DNA from: Diphasiastrum complanatum
Lineage: Eukaryota; Streptophyta; Lycopodiopsida; Lycopodiales; Lycopodiaceae
Length of the DNA stretch: 64,000 nucleotides
Assembly: GCA_029204225.1 (NCBI GenBank)
Contig: CM055113.1
Coordinates: forward strand, 21,537,798-21,601,797
Direction: 5' to 3'
The notes under the pieces: generated by a model
Databases searched by the model: none
What the model was told of the DNA's origin: nothing
The model's input: the letters and a program-made list of their open reading frames with translations, nothing else
Position numbers and translations under genes: made by a program
In this document: piece by piece, positions 11,551 to 22,974 of the stretch
Layout: each line of letters begins with the position of its first letter
How positions within the stretch are numbered: position 1 is the first letter of the stretch

Positions 11551-12645
11551 CTACAAAATACATCTTCGTAAAATATTGTCTGATCCACGATGATACAATT
11601 GTCCTGCAATTAATTGATAAGGTTGAGCCTTATGAATCAATTGTCTCTTTTGTACTTTTGTCAAGGAGTCATTTGGTTGTCCTAGCATCAGGTGCTCAAC
11701 AATATCCACTGCCCATTCCGGTACTGCTTCAACATAGAACAATGCAGCATCTGGCAGTTCATCATCCACTTCAGTATTAACTGGTGCGGATTCGATTCTT
11801 GAAACGTGATCGGCTAGATAATGTTGCTTCCCCTTTCGAACCACAATTTGAAAGTCGAATTTAGTTAATAACAATAACCATCTTGCAATACGTCCAGTAT
11901 TGCACGTTTTGTTTACCAAGTAAAGTAACGGCTGGTGATCATATAAAATGCAAAGTGCGTTTCCATGAGGTAGTGACGAACTTTTTGAACAGAAAAAATC
12001 ATGGCTAACGCTTCACGTTTGGTTGTTGAATAATTCTTCTCAAGATCTGTAAGCTGTCTGCTTGCAAATCGTATAGGATAATCCTTCTTATAGTCACCTA
12101 GTTGTATCAAAACCGATCCAATGGCGTATTTTGAGGCATCCATATGAACATGAAATTCTATCGTCCAATCTGGAGAACGAAGTATTGGTGCTGAAGTTAA
12201 TGCTTTTTTTAACTTTTCAAAGGCTTCTAACGCCTGTACTGTCCAAATAGAAACAATAGTCAGTTTGCATATAGGTCCTGCTAAATCTGCAAAAAAAATA
12301 ATAAAAATTTGATAGTAGTCCACATGACCCATAAATACATAAACTCCATGAATTGTTGTTGGCGGTGGCAATTCCACAATAACCTTGATCTTAGAATAAT
12401 CTGCGGCAATACCGTGTCTCGATATCACATGTCCAAGCACAACTCCGTGGGAAACCCACATCTGACATTTTTCTGGATTTAGAGAAATCTGATATTTGCG
12501 GCATCTTTCAAATACTTTCTCCAATCGATCCAAGTGGTCTGTATCTATACTATGGACTCCTAGGTCATCCAAGTAAATTTCAAGGAATTTCTATAGATAA
12601 TATTTAAAAGCAAATTGCATTACTCTTTGGAATGAACTTGGTGTA
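11551..12645 (-). pseudogene. Gypsy RT C-terminal half and RNase H (broken)
   Basis: The minus-strand frame contains LEIYLDDLGVHS, which holds the RT catalytic YLDD, preceded by a stop in the same frame; then RLEKVFERCRKYQISLNPEKC and VLGHVISRHGIAAD (RT thumb/connection), FHVHMDASKYAIGSVLIQ and DLEKNYSTTKREALAMI (RNase H). A short frameshift near 11919 leads into GRIARWLLLLTKFDFQI and KGKQHYLADHVSRIES. The domain order and motifs are those of Ty3/gypsy pol. Confidence 0.9.
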
Positions 12646-12743
12646 TTATAGAGTCCAAACGACATTACTTTGTAAGCATAGGTGTCCCATTCTGTTGCAA
12701 AAGCAGTTTTGTGACGATCTGCAGGTGCAATCTTAACCTGGTT

Positions 12744-13344
12744 TTAACCACTAAATCCATCCAAGAAACTATAAGCTTTTGCTCCAGCAAGACGATCCAA
12801 AATGCTTTCAGTAAAAGGTAAAGGACAATGATCCTTCCGCGTCACTTTGTTCAACGCTTTGAGATTCACACAGATTCTCAATTTCTCATTCTTCTTAAAT
12901 TGGTGAAATGCATTCAGTATGCTCGATCCCATAAATGAAATCGACGTCAAGCAATCTTTGAAGTTCTTTCTTTATCAGATCTGCAACATTAGGATTACAA
13001 TGATAGAACTTTGTAACCTTTGGAACTACATCAGGTACTAAAGGTATTGTATGTTCAATCACTGATGTCGGAATACCCTTTAGATCTTGATAAGTCCATG
13101 CAAAGCAATCCTGTTTCTTAATAAGTAACATGCAGAGTGCTTGATACTGTTCAGGATTAAGTTGTGATCCAACTTGTACAATCTTTTCTGGTTCTCCTAG
13201 TTCAACAAGATTCATTGGTTGCGTCCTAGCTGGGCCATCGTAAACCTCTTTCAAATCTGGCATGTGTTCTTCAGGTTCACGATGCGCTTTAGGTAACATG
13301 ATAACCACATCATCCAATGTATGATGTTTAAAATTCTCGGGCAT
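12744..13344 (-). pseudogene. Gypsy RT N-terminal half (broken)
   Basis: Two overlapping minus-strand frames carry the linker QDLKGIPTSVIEHTIPLVPD, then LIKKELQRLLDVDFIYGIEH, and after a frameshift LRICVNLKALNKVTRKDHCP and DRLAGAKAYSFLDGFSG, the first RT catalytic Asp region. In intact elements these form one chain with the YLDD part; here a stop and a gap separate them. Confidence 0.88.
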
Positions 13345-14145
13345 ATCATGCTGGACTACATCTGTTTGTTCCTTTTCGAAAGGACTTGTCTTGGATCTTC
13401 ACTTAGCCTTCTTAGCAGAAATTGATTGTGAAGGTGATGACTTATGAGATGATGATGTCTTGCTAGAATTCTGACTTGTAGAATCATCCTTGACTTTTCC
13501 TTTGCCTTTATCTAGTAAGGGTGGCACCTTCTTTGAATCAATCTTTCGAGGGGGATTTTCCCATTTCAAGACAATATTATAATGTTGCTTATCTTGTTTC
13601 TTCATCATTGATCTTGTGATCCTGTCTTCTTTCAATATAACTGCTTTAGGTAGTTTTATTGTCGGTTCATCAGGAACATTACGCGCTCCAAATCTGGTCG
13701 GATCCATATGATTTAGAATCTGCTCATTCGTAAGTTCAGCATTGCCATCATAAGTCAAGGCATGACTCACAGGAACGATTTCATCTTCAATCAGATCTGG
13801 TATAGCTTCCATTGATATCCAGGCTACATTCAGCACATTCAGTGGAAACATGATTGGTGTATCCAAAGTTCGATCTTATAAGGAAATCTCGCTCAAATAT
13901 GATTGATTATCTTGTTGACACATATATCCTGCTGTACAATCAATTGCTGCAAGAGCTTCATTCCAATTGACTGTATCTGTTTGAGAATCGTAATGAACTC
14001 CCAAATTTTTCTCTTGTCAGTCACAAGTGTGATCCGTTGTTGATGAATCGTCATCCTCTTTCTGAATTACTGGTTTGATAGTCCAAGTTGTAGGATCAAC
14101 TTTAACTGCACATTCACGATTTTCAAAAGTGATTTTTCCGGTACC
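13345..14145 (-). pseudogene. Gypsy protease-RT linker region
   Basis: An open minus-strand frame (13399-13866) gives a Lys/Ser-rich, low-complexity tail and a PTIKLPKAVILKEDRIT stretch. No enzymatic domain is visible. Such poorly conserved linkers lie between protease and RT in many plant gypsy elements. The remainder to 14145 is broken. Confidence 0.6.
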
Positions 14146-14418
14146 CTAGTTATGAATTATTTGTGAAACTCGTAACCATAGACGTCCCAATAAAACTCGG
14201 TAGACATTTGGCGCTTCTGGTAAGTCCATCACTACGAAAGTAATGATGAACTGTAATCCCGCCTTTCTGACAAGTATATCTTCAACCATTCCTCGTGGAT
14301 GAACTATAGTTTGATCAACTAGCTTAATAGCAAAAGATACAGGCTTGATCTTTGTAAGGCCCCATTTTGCACATAGCTTTGTAGAGATCAACTTAACTCC
14401 TGAACCGCCATCTATCAC
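14146..14418 (-). pseudogene. Gypsy aspartic protease fragment
   Basis: The frame begins MIDGGSGVKLISTKLC, a version of the retropepsin active-site loop in which the usual D-S/T-G is D-G-G, and ends with LLGRLWLR, the typical plant gypsy 'LLGRPWL' strand. The substitution at the catalytic triplet and the short frame argue for an inactive enzyme. The protease would have cut the Gag-Pol polyprotein. Confidence 0.75.
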
Positions 14419-14481
14419 AGCTGCTTCCTTAGGAAATTGTCTATGCTGTATTGGAAGAGTGATATTCTTTTGTTCACTTTT

Positions 14482-16297
14482 TCAAGAGGCTCCAACATGG
14501 AGTACTTCGTTAGATTCTTCAAATCCAGCACAAAAAAGGGGCTCCTGATAAACTTTTGGTTCTTCTTGAGCTAACTTTTGCGCTAAGACTTCTCTTGCTT
14601 TTGGCACCAACTTCAGGAACTCTCCCAATGAAATATTGATCTTGCTAGACAAAATGTTCATGAGCAGTTCTGTTTGCAGTGCTTTCGGTTCAGTCAACTT
14701 GAAGTGTTCTTCATGATGATGTAACTGATCATTCATATCCGTACGTGAATTTCTTGGAGACTGCAATGGTGAAGAACAAACTTCTACTGTTGCTTTTGCA
14801 GCTTCAAGCTCCTCTTCTTCTTGCAGATGTTTAATTCATTGCCTCATATTCTGATATCTTCATTTTTTTGTATTAATATTTGGATAGACTCCTGATGCTG
14901 TTGGTGTATCATTCAATGGTATAGAATCAGTATGTACTGGATCCACTACTGGTTCTTTCTACTTATGTGCTCTGGTGACCACCATCAAGGGTGCACTTGA
15001 TTTATTCTGAGCTACTAGTCTTTGCTTGATTGTTATCAAATTTATAGCTGCTCTAGCTGGTGGTGGCTTCGGTCTTGTTGGACAGTCTTTATAGCAATGC
15101 CCATAACCACAGTCACGACAAAATGGTACAAATTTTTCTTTATTTGGACATTCTGCAACTCTGTGATTTTCTCCACATGCAAAGCATCCAAGTGGTGCTC
15201 TGGTCCAATTTCTAGAGGCTTGTTGTTGAGCGGCAACATAAATAACATATTGTTTCGAAGATCCACCTTCTAGTTCCATCAAATTGGCAGGAGGAGTGGA
15301 GTGCTTCGGTGGGGCAAGTAAAGCTAAACGTTTCGGGTATCTGAGAGAAGATTGTTGAGGTCTTGGTGCTGGATTTCCTCCATATTGTGGTTCTCGATAT
15401 ATCATTTGGGCATACCGTTGCTGAATTATTTGAGGATTGAAGTTGCAAAAAATAGTCTCATGGTCTACACAGATGGCAAACACTGATTTCCATTCGTTTT
15501 TTCAATTGAGGACACTCGTTCACTGTGTGATTTCCTGTACAAATAGAACACCAGACATTTTCCTTGGTGGGAAAAGTCTTCGCAAACTTCTCAGGTTCCT
15601 TGTTCGCTTGTCCATGAAAATTTTCCAATGCTTTGATCTTCTCATCAAATTGCGACTGCAACTTTTCCATCTGTTTTTGCTGGTTCTTTCCAAGTTTCTC
15701 AAACTCAATGAGCATCATTTTTGCAGTAGCATTAGCATTCGTTGATGCAATAGTGGTGGATGCCTTAGTAGTCTGCCTTGCTATATAAGACAACATACTG
15801 ATATTCGGCTCATCATCTGAATCTTCATCCTTCTCCCGAATTGCATCATCCATAGCATTTTGCAAGAGTGCATACTCATTATGGTGTTTCAGCTCACGTC
15901 TGATCCGTTTAGGTAGACCTGACAAAAACCACATAATCATGGTATTTTTGTTAATCAGCTTAGGTTCGCACTCAGATCTGAGGCGTTTCACCTGTTCAAT
16001 GTAATCTTGAACCATTTTTCGCTTTCTCATTTTAATTTTACTTAAAAGTAGGAAAGGGTCTTCCATAAACTTCCGTGGTTTGAACCGTGTGATGAGGGCT
16101 CGTTTAACAACCTCCCAATCTGTACGTTCAGTTTCATCTTGATTATAGTACCAATCTTGTACGGCGCCTGTTAAGGCCATAGGAAACAATTTAAGTTTAT
16201 CTTGAGGATAAATCTCACCATACACGTCATAGAATTCAGCATAGATCTGAAGAAATCTAACTGGATATATTAATCCATTATATTTGGGTAGGTCCAA
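14482..16297 (-). pseudogene. Gypsy gag with two zinc knuckles (broken)
   Basis: The frame 15458-16297 reads LPKYNGLIYPVRFLQIYAEF, FPMALTGAVQDWYYN, TDWEVVKRALITRFKPRKF and YIEQVKRLRSECEPK, the plant Retrotrans_gag capsid fold. It is followed by a coiled-coil-like stretch (QQKQMEKLQSQFDEKIKALE) and a CSICTGNHTVNEC knuckle. After a frameshift the frame 14959-15483 holds CFACGENHRVAEC and CRDCGYGHCYKDC knuckles. A third frame (14482-14766) leads toward the protease. Gag would form the particle and bind the element RNA. Confidence 0.9.
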
Positions 16298-16369
16298 ATG
16301 TGGTGCTCTTCTAACAATGATTGGATTGACTTCTTGTGGAGCACCTCCAGGGCAGCCATCTTTACAAAT

Positions 16370-17456
16370 TTAGATCAAGCAGACAATGAGATTGGATCTA
16401 GATTTTTCAATCAAAAAACTATCTCAGATCAGATCTGGTAGATCTATTCCATTTTTCAAAAAATTGATCATGAAAAAGATTTCAAATAACAATCAATCGG
16501 TACTTTCCAAAAATGATAACTCTCTCTGAATCCAAATCAGAATATATCAGATTTGATCCAAAATTTGACAGAGACTTGATCTGAAAAATCAGAAACTAAA
16601 AATAGGACTGGCGAAGGTTCACTAGACGAAGATTGGCTCGATGAAGGTTCAATAGTGTTATTTTGAGAAGACTCTCTGAACAACTTTTCTGACAATTTCA
16701 TTGAAAATAACCTTCGCCGACCTCTCGAATTAAAGATCTGACACAGATAAAACTATGAAAAATCGGACGATGGTCTCTAACACAAGAAAATACAGTTTCT
16801 ATAGTTTGGCGAGGGTAAAAATCAAGATTTTCTATGATCTAATCAAGAAGAATGTTTGTTGAGCTCAAAAATAGTATTTTACTATAAATAGAATGTTTTG
16901 AAAACTCAGCAAAGGTTCTGGCGAAGGATCAAGAATATTTTTGCAAAAAAATGACTTTTTGGCAAAAATATGGCAATATGACAACTGATCCTCTGAAAAC
17001 CTTTTTGTTTTTGGTATTATTCTTTGCCAACATGGCAGTAGATAGATCTGAATCACGCCTATGCGCAGTGAATTGGGCGAAGGTTCTTTTTTTGTATTTT
17101 TAGGATTTTGGTGATCTTTTGGTGTTCTTTTGCGGTTTTTCTGATTATAGAAATTTGCTGGGAATTAATCTTCGCCCTTAAGACTGAAGGTTCTGGGAAC
17201 AAAACCGAAGGTGTCTGCAACTCAGCAAAGGTTTTCTGAAAGAGGGCAAAAAGTTATCAACTCTGATGACGCTTTTTGCCTCTTCCCTGTTTAACAATCA
17301 GATTAGATTTCAAACAAGCAAATCCACTCAAATCTAGCAAAATCAATCCCAAACTAATCCTAAAATGCAGATCTAACACTAGTCATGCCACAACAAGATG
17401 CCTAATGCAAGCTAACCATCCAACAATCATGCTGTAAACTGACAAATTGGTGTAGC
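16370..17456 (-). other. Gypsy 5' leader with scattered 'gcgaaggttc' words
   Basis: About 1.1 kb between the primer-binding site and gag has no open frame of note. It contains at least ten variants of 'gcgaaggttc' or its reverse complement, for example near 16611, 16630, 16641, 16915, 17079, 17195 and 17227, spaced irregularly. Confidence 0.6.
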
Positions 17457-17474
17457 TCCCCGGCAACGGTGCCA
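17457..17474 (-). promoter_or_regulatory. tRNA-Asp primer-binding site
   Basis: Read on the minus strand this is TGGCACCGTTGCCGGGGA, 18 bases matching the well-known plant Athila/Tat primer-binding site complementary to the tRNA-Asp 3' end, with A in place of the usual G at the fifth position. It lies four bases from the LTR edge, as expected. Confidence 0.9.
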
Positions 17475-17478
17475 AAAT

Positions 17479-18215
17479 TGTAGGGGATTTCTTTCCTTGC
17501 CTAACCTGAATCCAAGATCTAGTCAATCTAGCATCAAAGAGACGAAGTTAATTGTCACGCGTAGGTTCGTTCCCATGAGAGCGATAGTATGGTTCAGATT
17601 TCAACATGAATGGAGGATCCAAATCTAACTCTAACATCCATTAACCCTACAATCCATTAGCACTACACATCCATGACAAAGATAACTTACCCTTTCTCTG
17701 TCTCCCTTTCTCTCTCATAAAAAGTATAATAAAACTCAATCCCAATAACATTCAGATCCAACAATCAGCAAAAACCAAAGAAAGCATGAGAGATGGAAGA
17801 GGAAAGAAGAAGAGCAAGGACATTCATCAATTCATTTATGAAGAGAACCAATCTGCTTTATTGAAATGAGAAAATGAACATGAGGAGCAACTCGAGTTGG
17901 TCTCTTTTTATAATAGAGAGGAGGACCCTGGCCTTTGAATCCTATTGGTCCATTTCTACCTCCCTAATTATTCAAATTTAAAAAAGTGTGGGAACCATCA
18001 AAATTGGAGGGAAACCCAGCTTTATTCACTAACTTGACATTTAGGCCCTGCGACATTAGAAGTCCCGCAAAAAGGCCTAAAGTCCTTTTATTGACTTTCT
18101 AATTAATCAAATCTCTATGTGATCATCGGGTTGGACTTGCACACGCAGGGTGACAAATCCCTCTCACTTATTAACTAGGGTTAGGGTTGCCTTTGGATCG
18201 GCAAACCCTCCAACA
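17479..18215 (-). mobile_element. 5' LTR of the nested gypsy element
   Basis: On the plus strand it starts TGTAGGGGATTTC and ends CCCTCCAACA, giving near-matching TGTAG/CAACA ends. It is 737 bases long and abuts the tRNA-Asp primer-binding site. Immediately after it at 18216 copia RT coding sequence begins, marking the insertion boundary. A TATA-like 'ttttataatagagagg' on the plus strand near 17908 is not clearly the element promoter. Confidence 0.85.
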
Positions 18216-19155
18216 TGTGATTGCAAGAGTGAAGAATGGGATTTCGAAACATTTCGAGGTAACAAACCTAGGAGAAGCCAAATGTTATCTAGGCTTGCAG
18301 ATTGATCGCGACTATGATGAAGAAAAGCTATACCTTCATCAGTCAAGGTACACCTAGAAAATCCTAGACGATTTCGGGATGACAGATTGCAAAGGGGCAA
18401 ATACCCCAATGCTTCCAAAGACAATTCTGACCAACAAAGATTGTTCGAAGACAGAAGAAGAGCAGGAGATGATGCAGCACACGCCTTACAGGAGACTGAT
18501 CGAATCTTTGATGTATCTAGCAGACAACACACACCCCAACATTGCTTATGCCGTGTTCAGAATGAGTCAATTCAACACAAATCTAGGCTTAGCACAATAG
18601 AAGATCGCAAAGCGAATCTTACAGTACCTTTAGCAGACGAAGGATTATGGGCTGTGTTATTCTCGTGATGCAGGTTTCCAGATGCACTCCTACAGTGATG
18701 CTAGCTGGGCATCTCTCAAGGATGACTGTAAAAGTGTCTTAGGAGGGTGCACCATTGTAGTAGGTGCAGCAATTCTCTAGGTCAGCAAGAAGCAGACCAT
18801 TATAGCTCAATCTTCCTGTGAAGCAGAATACGTTGCAGCCGCGAAGATGGCTAGCGAAATCACATGGCTGAGACAGTTCCTCGACGGACTGGGTGAAATC
18901 AACCAAGAGCCACTAATTTTGCAGATGGACAATACTTCTGCAATTCACCTGACGAAGGATCTCGTGTTTCACTCAAGGACGAAACACATTGCAGTCAAGT
19001 ATCAATTGATAAGGGACCTGGTCACTAGAAGGAAATTGAAGACCAGCTTCATTGGCATGAAGCAAATGGTGGCAGACATCTTCACCAAGGCCCTAGACAA
19101 AGGTTTGTTCGAGAGACAGAGGAAGAGTCTGGGAGTTATAAAGCTACCACTTTGA
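18216..19155 (+). pseudogene. Copia family B RT end and RNase H (broken)
   Basis: The plus strand reads IARVKNGISKHFEVTNLGEA, CYLGLQIDRDYDEEKLYLHQ, then after stops the copia connection YRRLIESLMYLADNTHPNIAYAV and the RNase H stretch QSSCEAEYVAAAKMASEITWL, DNTSAIHLTKDLVFHSRTKHI and FTKALDKGLF. At least three stops interrupt the chain. The upstream part of pol (integrase, RT fingers and palm with YVDD) is absent here, cut by the gypsy insertion and deletion. The same family appears on the minus strand at 42431-44572. Confidence 0.9.
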
Positions 19156-19163
19156 GAGGGAGC

Positions 19164-19376
19164 TGAAGAAACAAATTGTTTCTAGCCACAAAGCTATGAT
19201 ATCTTTAGAGCTCAAGGCAGAAGAGAAACAAGGGAGCTGCGTGGTTGTGAACAAAAAAACTTCGAGGACCGAAGACACGAAAAAGATGCTCAAACAAACA
19301 CGAATATGAACACAAACGCAAACACAAAGGGTTCGGACACAAACGAACACAAAGATAAAAGGTTCGTGCACCTAAG
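19164..19376 (+). mobile_element. 3' LTR of copia family B, truncated
   Basis: It follows a purine tract (tttgagagggagc) and starts TGAAGAAACAAATTGTTTC, the same edge as at 7830. Similarity to the 5' LTR holds to about 'ggttcgtgcacc' and then stops, so roughly 780 bases of the LTR are missing. The GAACAC array is nearly absent here. Confidence 0.85.
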
Positions 19377-19938
19377 GTCTCTCTCTTGTAGTGTTTCACT
19401 CAAATAAGATTTCTAATCCAAAAAATGGACTTATTATCTCAGCTCTAGCATTCCCTCACAAAGTTGGAATGAAGATAAGATGATGTGAAATCTACTTACA
19501 ATCAAATCTTGCCAATTTTGGCTATTTTTGGACAAGAACGTGACTAAATCTCCCTCACACTTTTTGGTGTACTTTCAAGACCTGTAAAACAAGTTTAGAG
19601 GACCTGATTTCAGCCTAGATTAATTAGATCTCATGACCCTATGTCAAATCTAATCAATGGCACTCAATCTTGGTAGCTTATCCTAAGATTTCCACTAAAA
19701 ATTACATCAAAAGCTCACAAATTGAATTTCTTTGGACCAAATGAATACCATGCATTAAATGCAGGTCTAGAGGTGCCCACACGTGGATAGTATGGATTTG
19801 GAGCCCTACCAAGTTTGGGATCAAATCTCCTCACCAAAATCAAGATTCTAGCTTGCCCTCTCAATACTAGTTTTTAGCACCAAACTTGCTAAAAAATGGA
19901 TTTGCATTAGATCAATGGCTTATGCTCTTGTACTTGGA
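19377..19938. other. Unassigned internal region of a minus-strand element
   Basis: No coding signal. Its end at 19938 abuts a minus-strand primer-binding site, so at least part of it should be the leader of an element whose 5' LTR starts at 19949. Confidence 0.4.
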
Positions 19939-20596
19939 TCTGATACCATGTGAAAGTACTATACTTTAAGACCATAAATGTATCTACAAAATATCCACAA
20001 GAGTGATTGGATGCTTGCTTTACAATCTATCAAAAAACTAGTCATCAAAAGGTCGATCTAGATTGGCAATTTGACAAACAACAAGCATTAACTATCAAAA
20101 GCATTGATAAACATTGAAATTAGAGCCCACACATGTGCACTAAAAGGCTGTATTATGGCCTTAAAATTGAGAAACAAGTAGAAATTGATTTGGTTTCATT
20201 TGGATCACAAAAACTCAGTGTACATAGTGAACTAGCTTGAGATTGCCAATGAGCTCCAAAAGTATTCTATCTTCTCACTGTGAGAGCTTGGAATACATAG
20301 CAAATTCGACTTCCTTTTTGAAGCTAGGTGGATTTCCAGCATGTAATATGGAAGTTAACTCACTCTTCTTGCCCTAAAATGAAACCCTAGCCTAGATCTT
20401 AGAGTTATGCTTGGTAGGTAGCTAGTTGGTCAAATATATAGAATGATTTATCAATCGTTAATCTTTGCTCTAAAGTACAACCTCATCTTTAAAAAGTACA
20501 CTAAGCGATAAATTTTCAATTGAACTTGATTCTTTCATAATAGTATTACATCCACAATTTCTTGTAGACCAATCATAAATGATGCTTGGTACCAAT
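19939..20596 (-). mobile_element. Minus-strand primer-binding site and LTR edge
   Basis: The plus-strand 'tctgatacca' (19939-19948) is, on the minus strand, TGGTATCAGA, the initiator-Met primer-binding site. It directly abuts TGTGAAAGTACTATAC, a typical LTR edge. I could not place the far end of this LTR; the given end is only a limit. Confidence 0.6.
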
Positions 20597-20675
20597 ACTC
20601 TTAGAGCATCCAAAATTCTAAGGTATAATAGTTCATCCAGCTGTTATATCTTAGAATTTTGGATGCTCTAAGAGT
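20597..20675. repeat. Near-perfect 31-bp inverted repeat (hairpin)
   Basis: Left arm 20597-20627 and right arm 20645-20675 are reverse complements at 30 of 31 positions; the one difference would be a G-U pair in RNA. The loop is 17 bases. The stem is AT-rich. It could be a tiny MITE-like palindrome or a small-RNA precursor; no promoter or family can be assigned from here. Confidence 0.9.
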
Positions 20676-21249
20676 TAAATGCCGATGTTTCTAGCATCTC
20701 ATGCAAGAAAAATATTTTCAAAACAATGATCTAAATTCTTGACTCATTCATAGAGTGAAAATTACTCAACATACTTAAGAATCACCACATTCCTTTATAA
20801 TCCTCTAATAATAATTAAGTATCTATTAATGATCGATCAACCATAAAAACTCAAATTCTTATTATTATTCAATCATAATTCACTTGAATCCAAAACCATA
20901 CATACTAGAGTATATGTCCAACACAACTCAGAAGATAGTAAGAATCATTCCAAAAAACAGTTCCTAGGGAAATATACTAGATTTTAGTAATATTCTCCAT
21001 ACTGTATTCTTGACAGGAATACGAGTTATCCAGGTTCTATATGAAACATGTAATTAAAGATAGAAGACATACAAAAAAGGTAATGATAATTGTCCTCAAC
21101 TACAAAAAACTTAGATTACTATCTAGAATTGAATCTAGATTCTTAAAGTTCGACTGAATTCCATATAAATTCAGTTGTCATTATTGGCATCATTAAGATT
21201 TGCTACTCAATTGAGCTCTCCAAGATACAATCAATAATGAACTGTCTAT

Positions 21250-21764
21250 TTCTTGACCAAGGAATACTCTAAACCAAGAATGCTATATATCCTATGCTGG
21301 ATTATTCTACTATCAGAGTGATTCATCCGAATAATCGATCTTTAATCTTGGCTCCAACATATCGGACATCATCCGACATATCGACGACGTCGAAGGAGTA
21401 AGAATGACAGTTATTGTTCTGTCTGATATGAAGCTATAGACTTGCCCTAACTACTTTGCAAGTAAATTTCTGGGAAGTCCTAACTGGATGGATGCCAATG
21501 CATTACAGCTAACTACCAATTGCGATTGTTACCCAATTAGCTGTCCTACTGGATACACGTTAATTGCTTTAGTATAAATAGTTGATCAAAGACTTCTTCA
21601 AAGTTAGTTGCTAAAAGATTGAACGTGACTTTAGTCATTATAGCTTTGTTCAATTATTGATAGGCGTAGGCATGCATTAGGAAAGAAGGCTTATTCCACT
21701 ACGCTCAATAGTTCATTTTACAGACTTCGACTTATCGACACATTTCCCTTCCCTCTTTCCAACA
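21250..21764 (+). mobile_element. 5' LTR of a copia family A copy
   Basis: The segment ends CTCTTTCCAACA and is followed at once by TGATATCAGAGC (21765-21776), then a perfect TGGTATCAGAGC at 21804-21815 after a small duplication. The reverse complement of the LTR at 41438 onward resembles it ('ccaact/ccaat...acctaattgc...aaatagttg'). The left edge is not defined; the start given is approximate. Confidence 0.6.
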
Positions 21765-21975
21765 TGATATCAGAGCAATATCCAACACTTGCACTATCCA
21801 ACATGGTATCAGAGCGATATCATTAGATACTTTTCATAGTATCATATCAAAGCACACTTGCTCTTATTATTCAATTTGTGTATCAAATTTCAGTTTCAGA
21901 TAATTGATTTCCAATTGTAGCGTTACACGACATCATTCTCAAAGTCATCGATTTATCGATAGACTAAAGTTCCAG

Positions 21976-22258
21976 ATGAATTCTCAAAGTACAGCCAGTC
22001 TCGTTGCAGACAAGTTGAATGGATCCAATTATTATTTGTGGAAAGTTATAGGTATTGAAGTGAAGCTTAAAGATGACACAGTCGACTCAAACTGGAAATC
22101 AAAGGATGGTAAAGCTTTTGCGCTTATTATTCTCAATATATCAAACACTCAGATTGGCCACATATCTGAAGCTCAAACTTCAAAAGAAGTATGGGACATC
22201 TTGAGCTCATTATATGATGTGAGGGACATGACTTCCAAGTTGCATCTCAGTGAAAAAT
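21976..22258 (+). pseudogene. Copia family A gag fragment
   Basis: Starting at ATG 21976 the frame reads MNSQSTASLVADKLNGSNYY, then directly VIGIEVKLKDD, SKDGKAFALIILNISNTQIG and SKEVWDILSSLYDVRDM before a stop. Compared with 41241-40386, about 17 codons after LWK are deleted in frame. Downstream sequence is unrelated, so the element is truncated shortly after the capsid N-terminus. Confidence 0.85.
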
Positions 22259-22260
22259 AG

Positions 22261-22974
22261 CCTATTTTGGCGAATCTAGCCATGTAGAACTTTGTAAATA
22301 TTGTGTATAATTGGGTTCCACACATGGAAGGCCAAGATGCCACGTGGAAACCCACTCCTAATGTAGGTTAGGTCAAGTCAAGAGAGTTGGTCATGTCTAT
22401 TCGGTGATCATCCCTACTTTATAGGACCTACACAGTTTAAGGTGCTATTCCTGCGTACTTGTTTGATATTTGAAGTCAAACTGAGGATAATGATTTTCTA
22501 GATAAGTGTTGAAAGTTAAAGAAATAGTTTCTGATTTTCTTTCTTGTTCTGAGGGTGGAACCTGTCCAAGGGGAGAAGAATGTGATGTCCACATCCAGTA
22601 TATAGGATTCGGTAGTTTCCTAGACTTGGATACATGGTACTCTTGTACTCGAGATTATTGGTTATGCCTCGTCATTCCGAACAAGACCAGAAATGTAATT
22701 GATAACCTTGTGAGGACCTGAGCTATTGCATGGGTTAGGATGACTATTATCCAAATTTGTGTCTATAAACTAGTCTATTGAACCAATTTTGTCAACATGA
22801 GATCCTTGTGAATCAATGAATCTCAATTCAATTCTCATTTGTTCTAGTCTAAACCAACTTCCATATGACCCGAATGAGAATTATTTCATATTGTCCTCTT
22901 ATTGAAAGATATATATATCTATAAAAATTTGGGCAAATGAAAAATTCATTCAACTCACCAACCTGACTAATAGC
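22261..22974. other. Unassigned, no gene recognised
   Basis: About 700 bases with no recognisable domain. The stretch near 22790-22850 ('gatccttgtgaatcaatgaatctcaattc') resembles the U5 end of an LTR, but no flanking primer-binding site supports that. Confidence 0.4.

Larger units (their letters stand above)
9115..18215 (-). mobile_element. Nested Ty3/gypsy retrotransposon, 3' truncated
   Basis: On the minus strand the order is 5' LTR (17479-18215), tRNA-Asp primer-binding site (17457-17474), leader, gag, protease, RT, RNase H, integrase, a non-coding stretch, and an extra ORF. The protein order and the tRNA-Asp primer suit a non-chromoviral (Athila/Tat-like) plant lineage. It lies between copia family B gag (ending about 9114) and copia family B RT (starting 18216), so it inserted into that element. 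No 3' LTR was found at the low-coordinate end, and much of the copia internal region is also missing, which points to a later deletion. Multiple stops and frameshifts show it is dead. Confidence 0.88.

Noticed and set aside
9115-18215. Endogenous pararetrovirus (caulimovirus-like) instead of a retrotransposon
   Set aside because: The element has an LTR, a tRNA-Asp primer-binding site and an integrase, and no movement-protein motif was seen.
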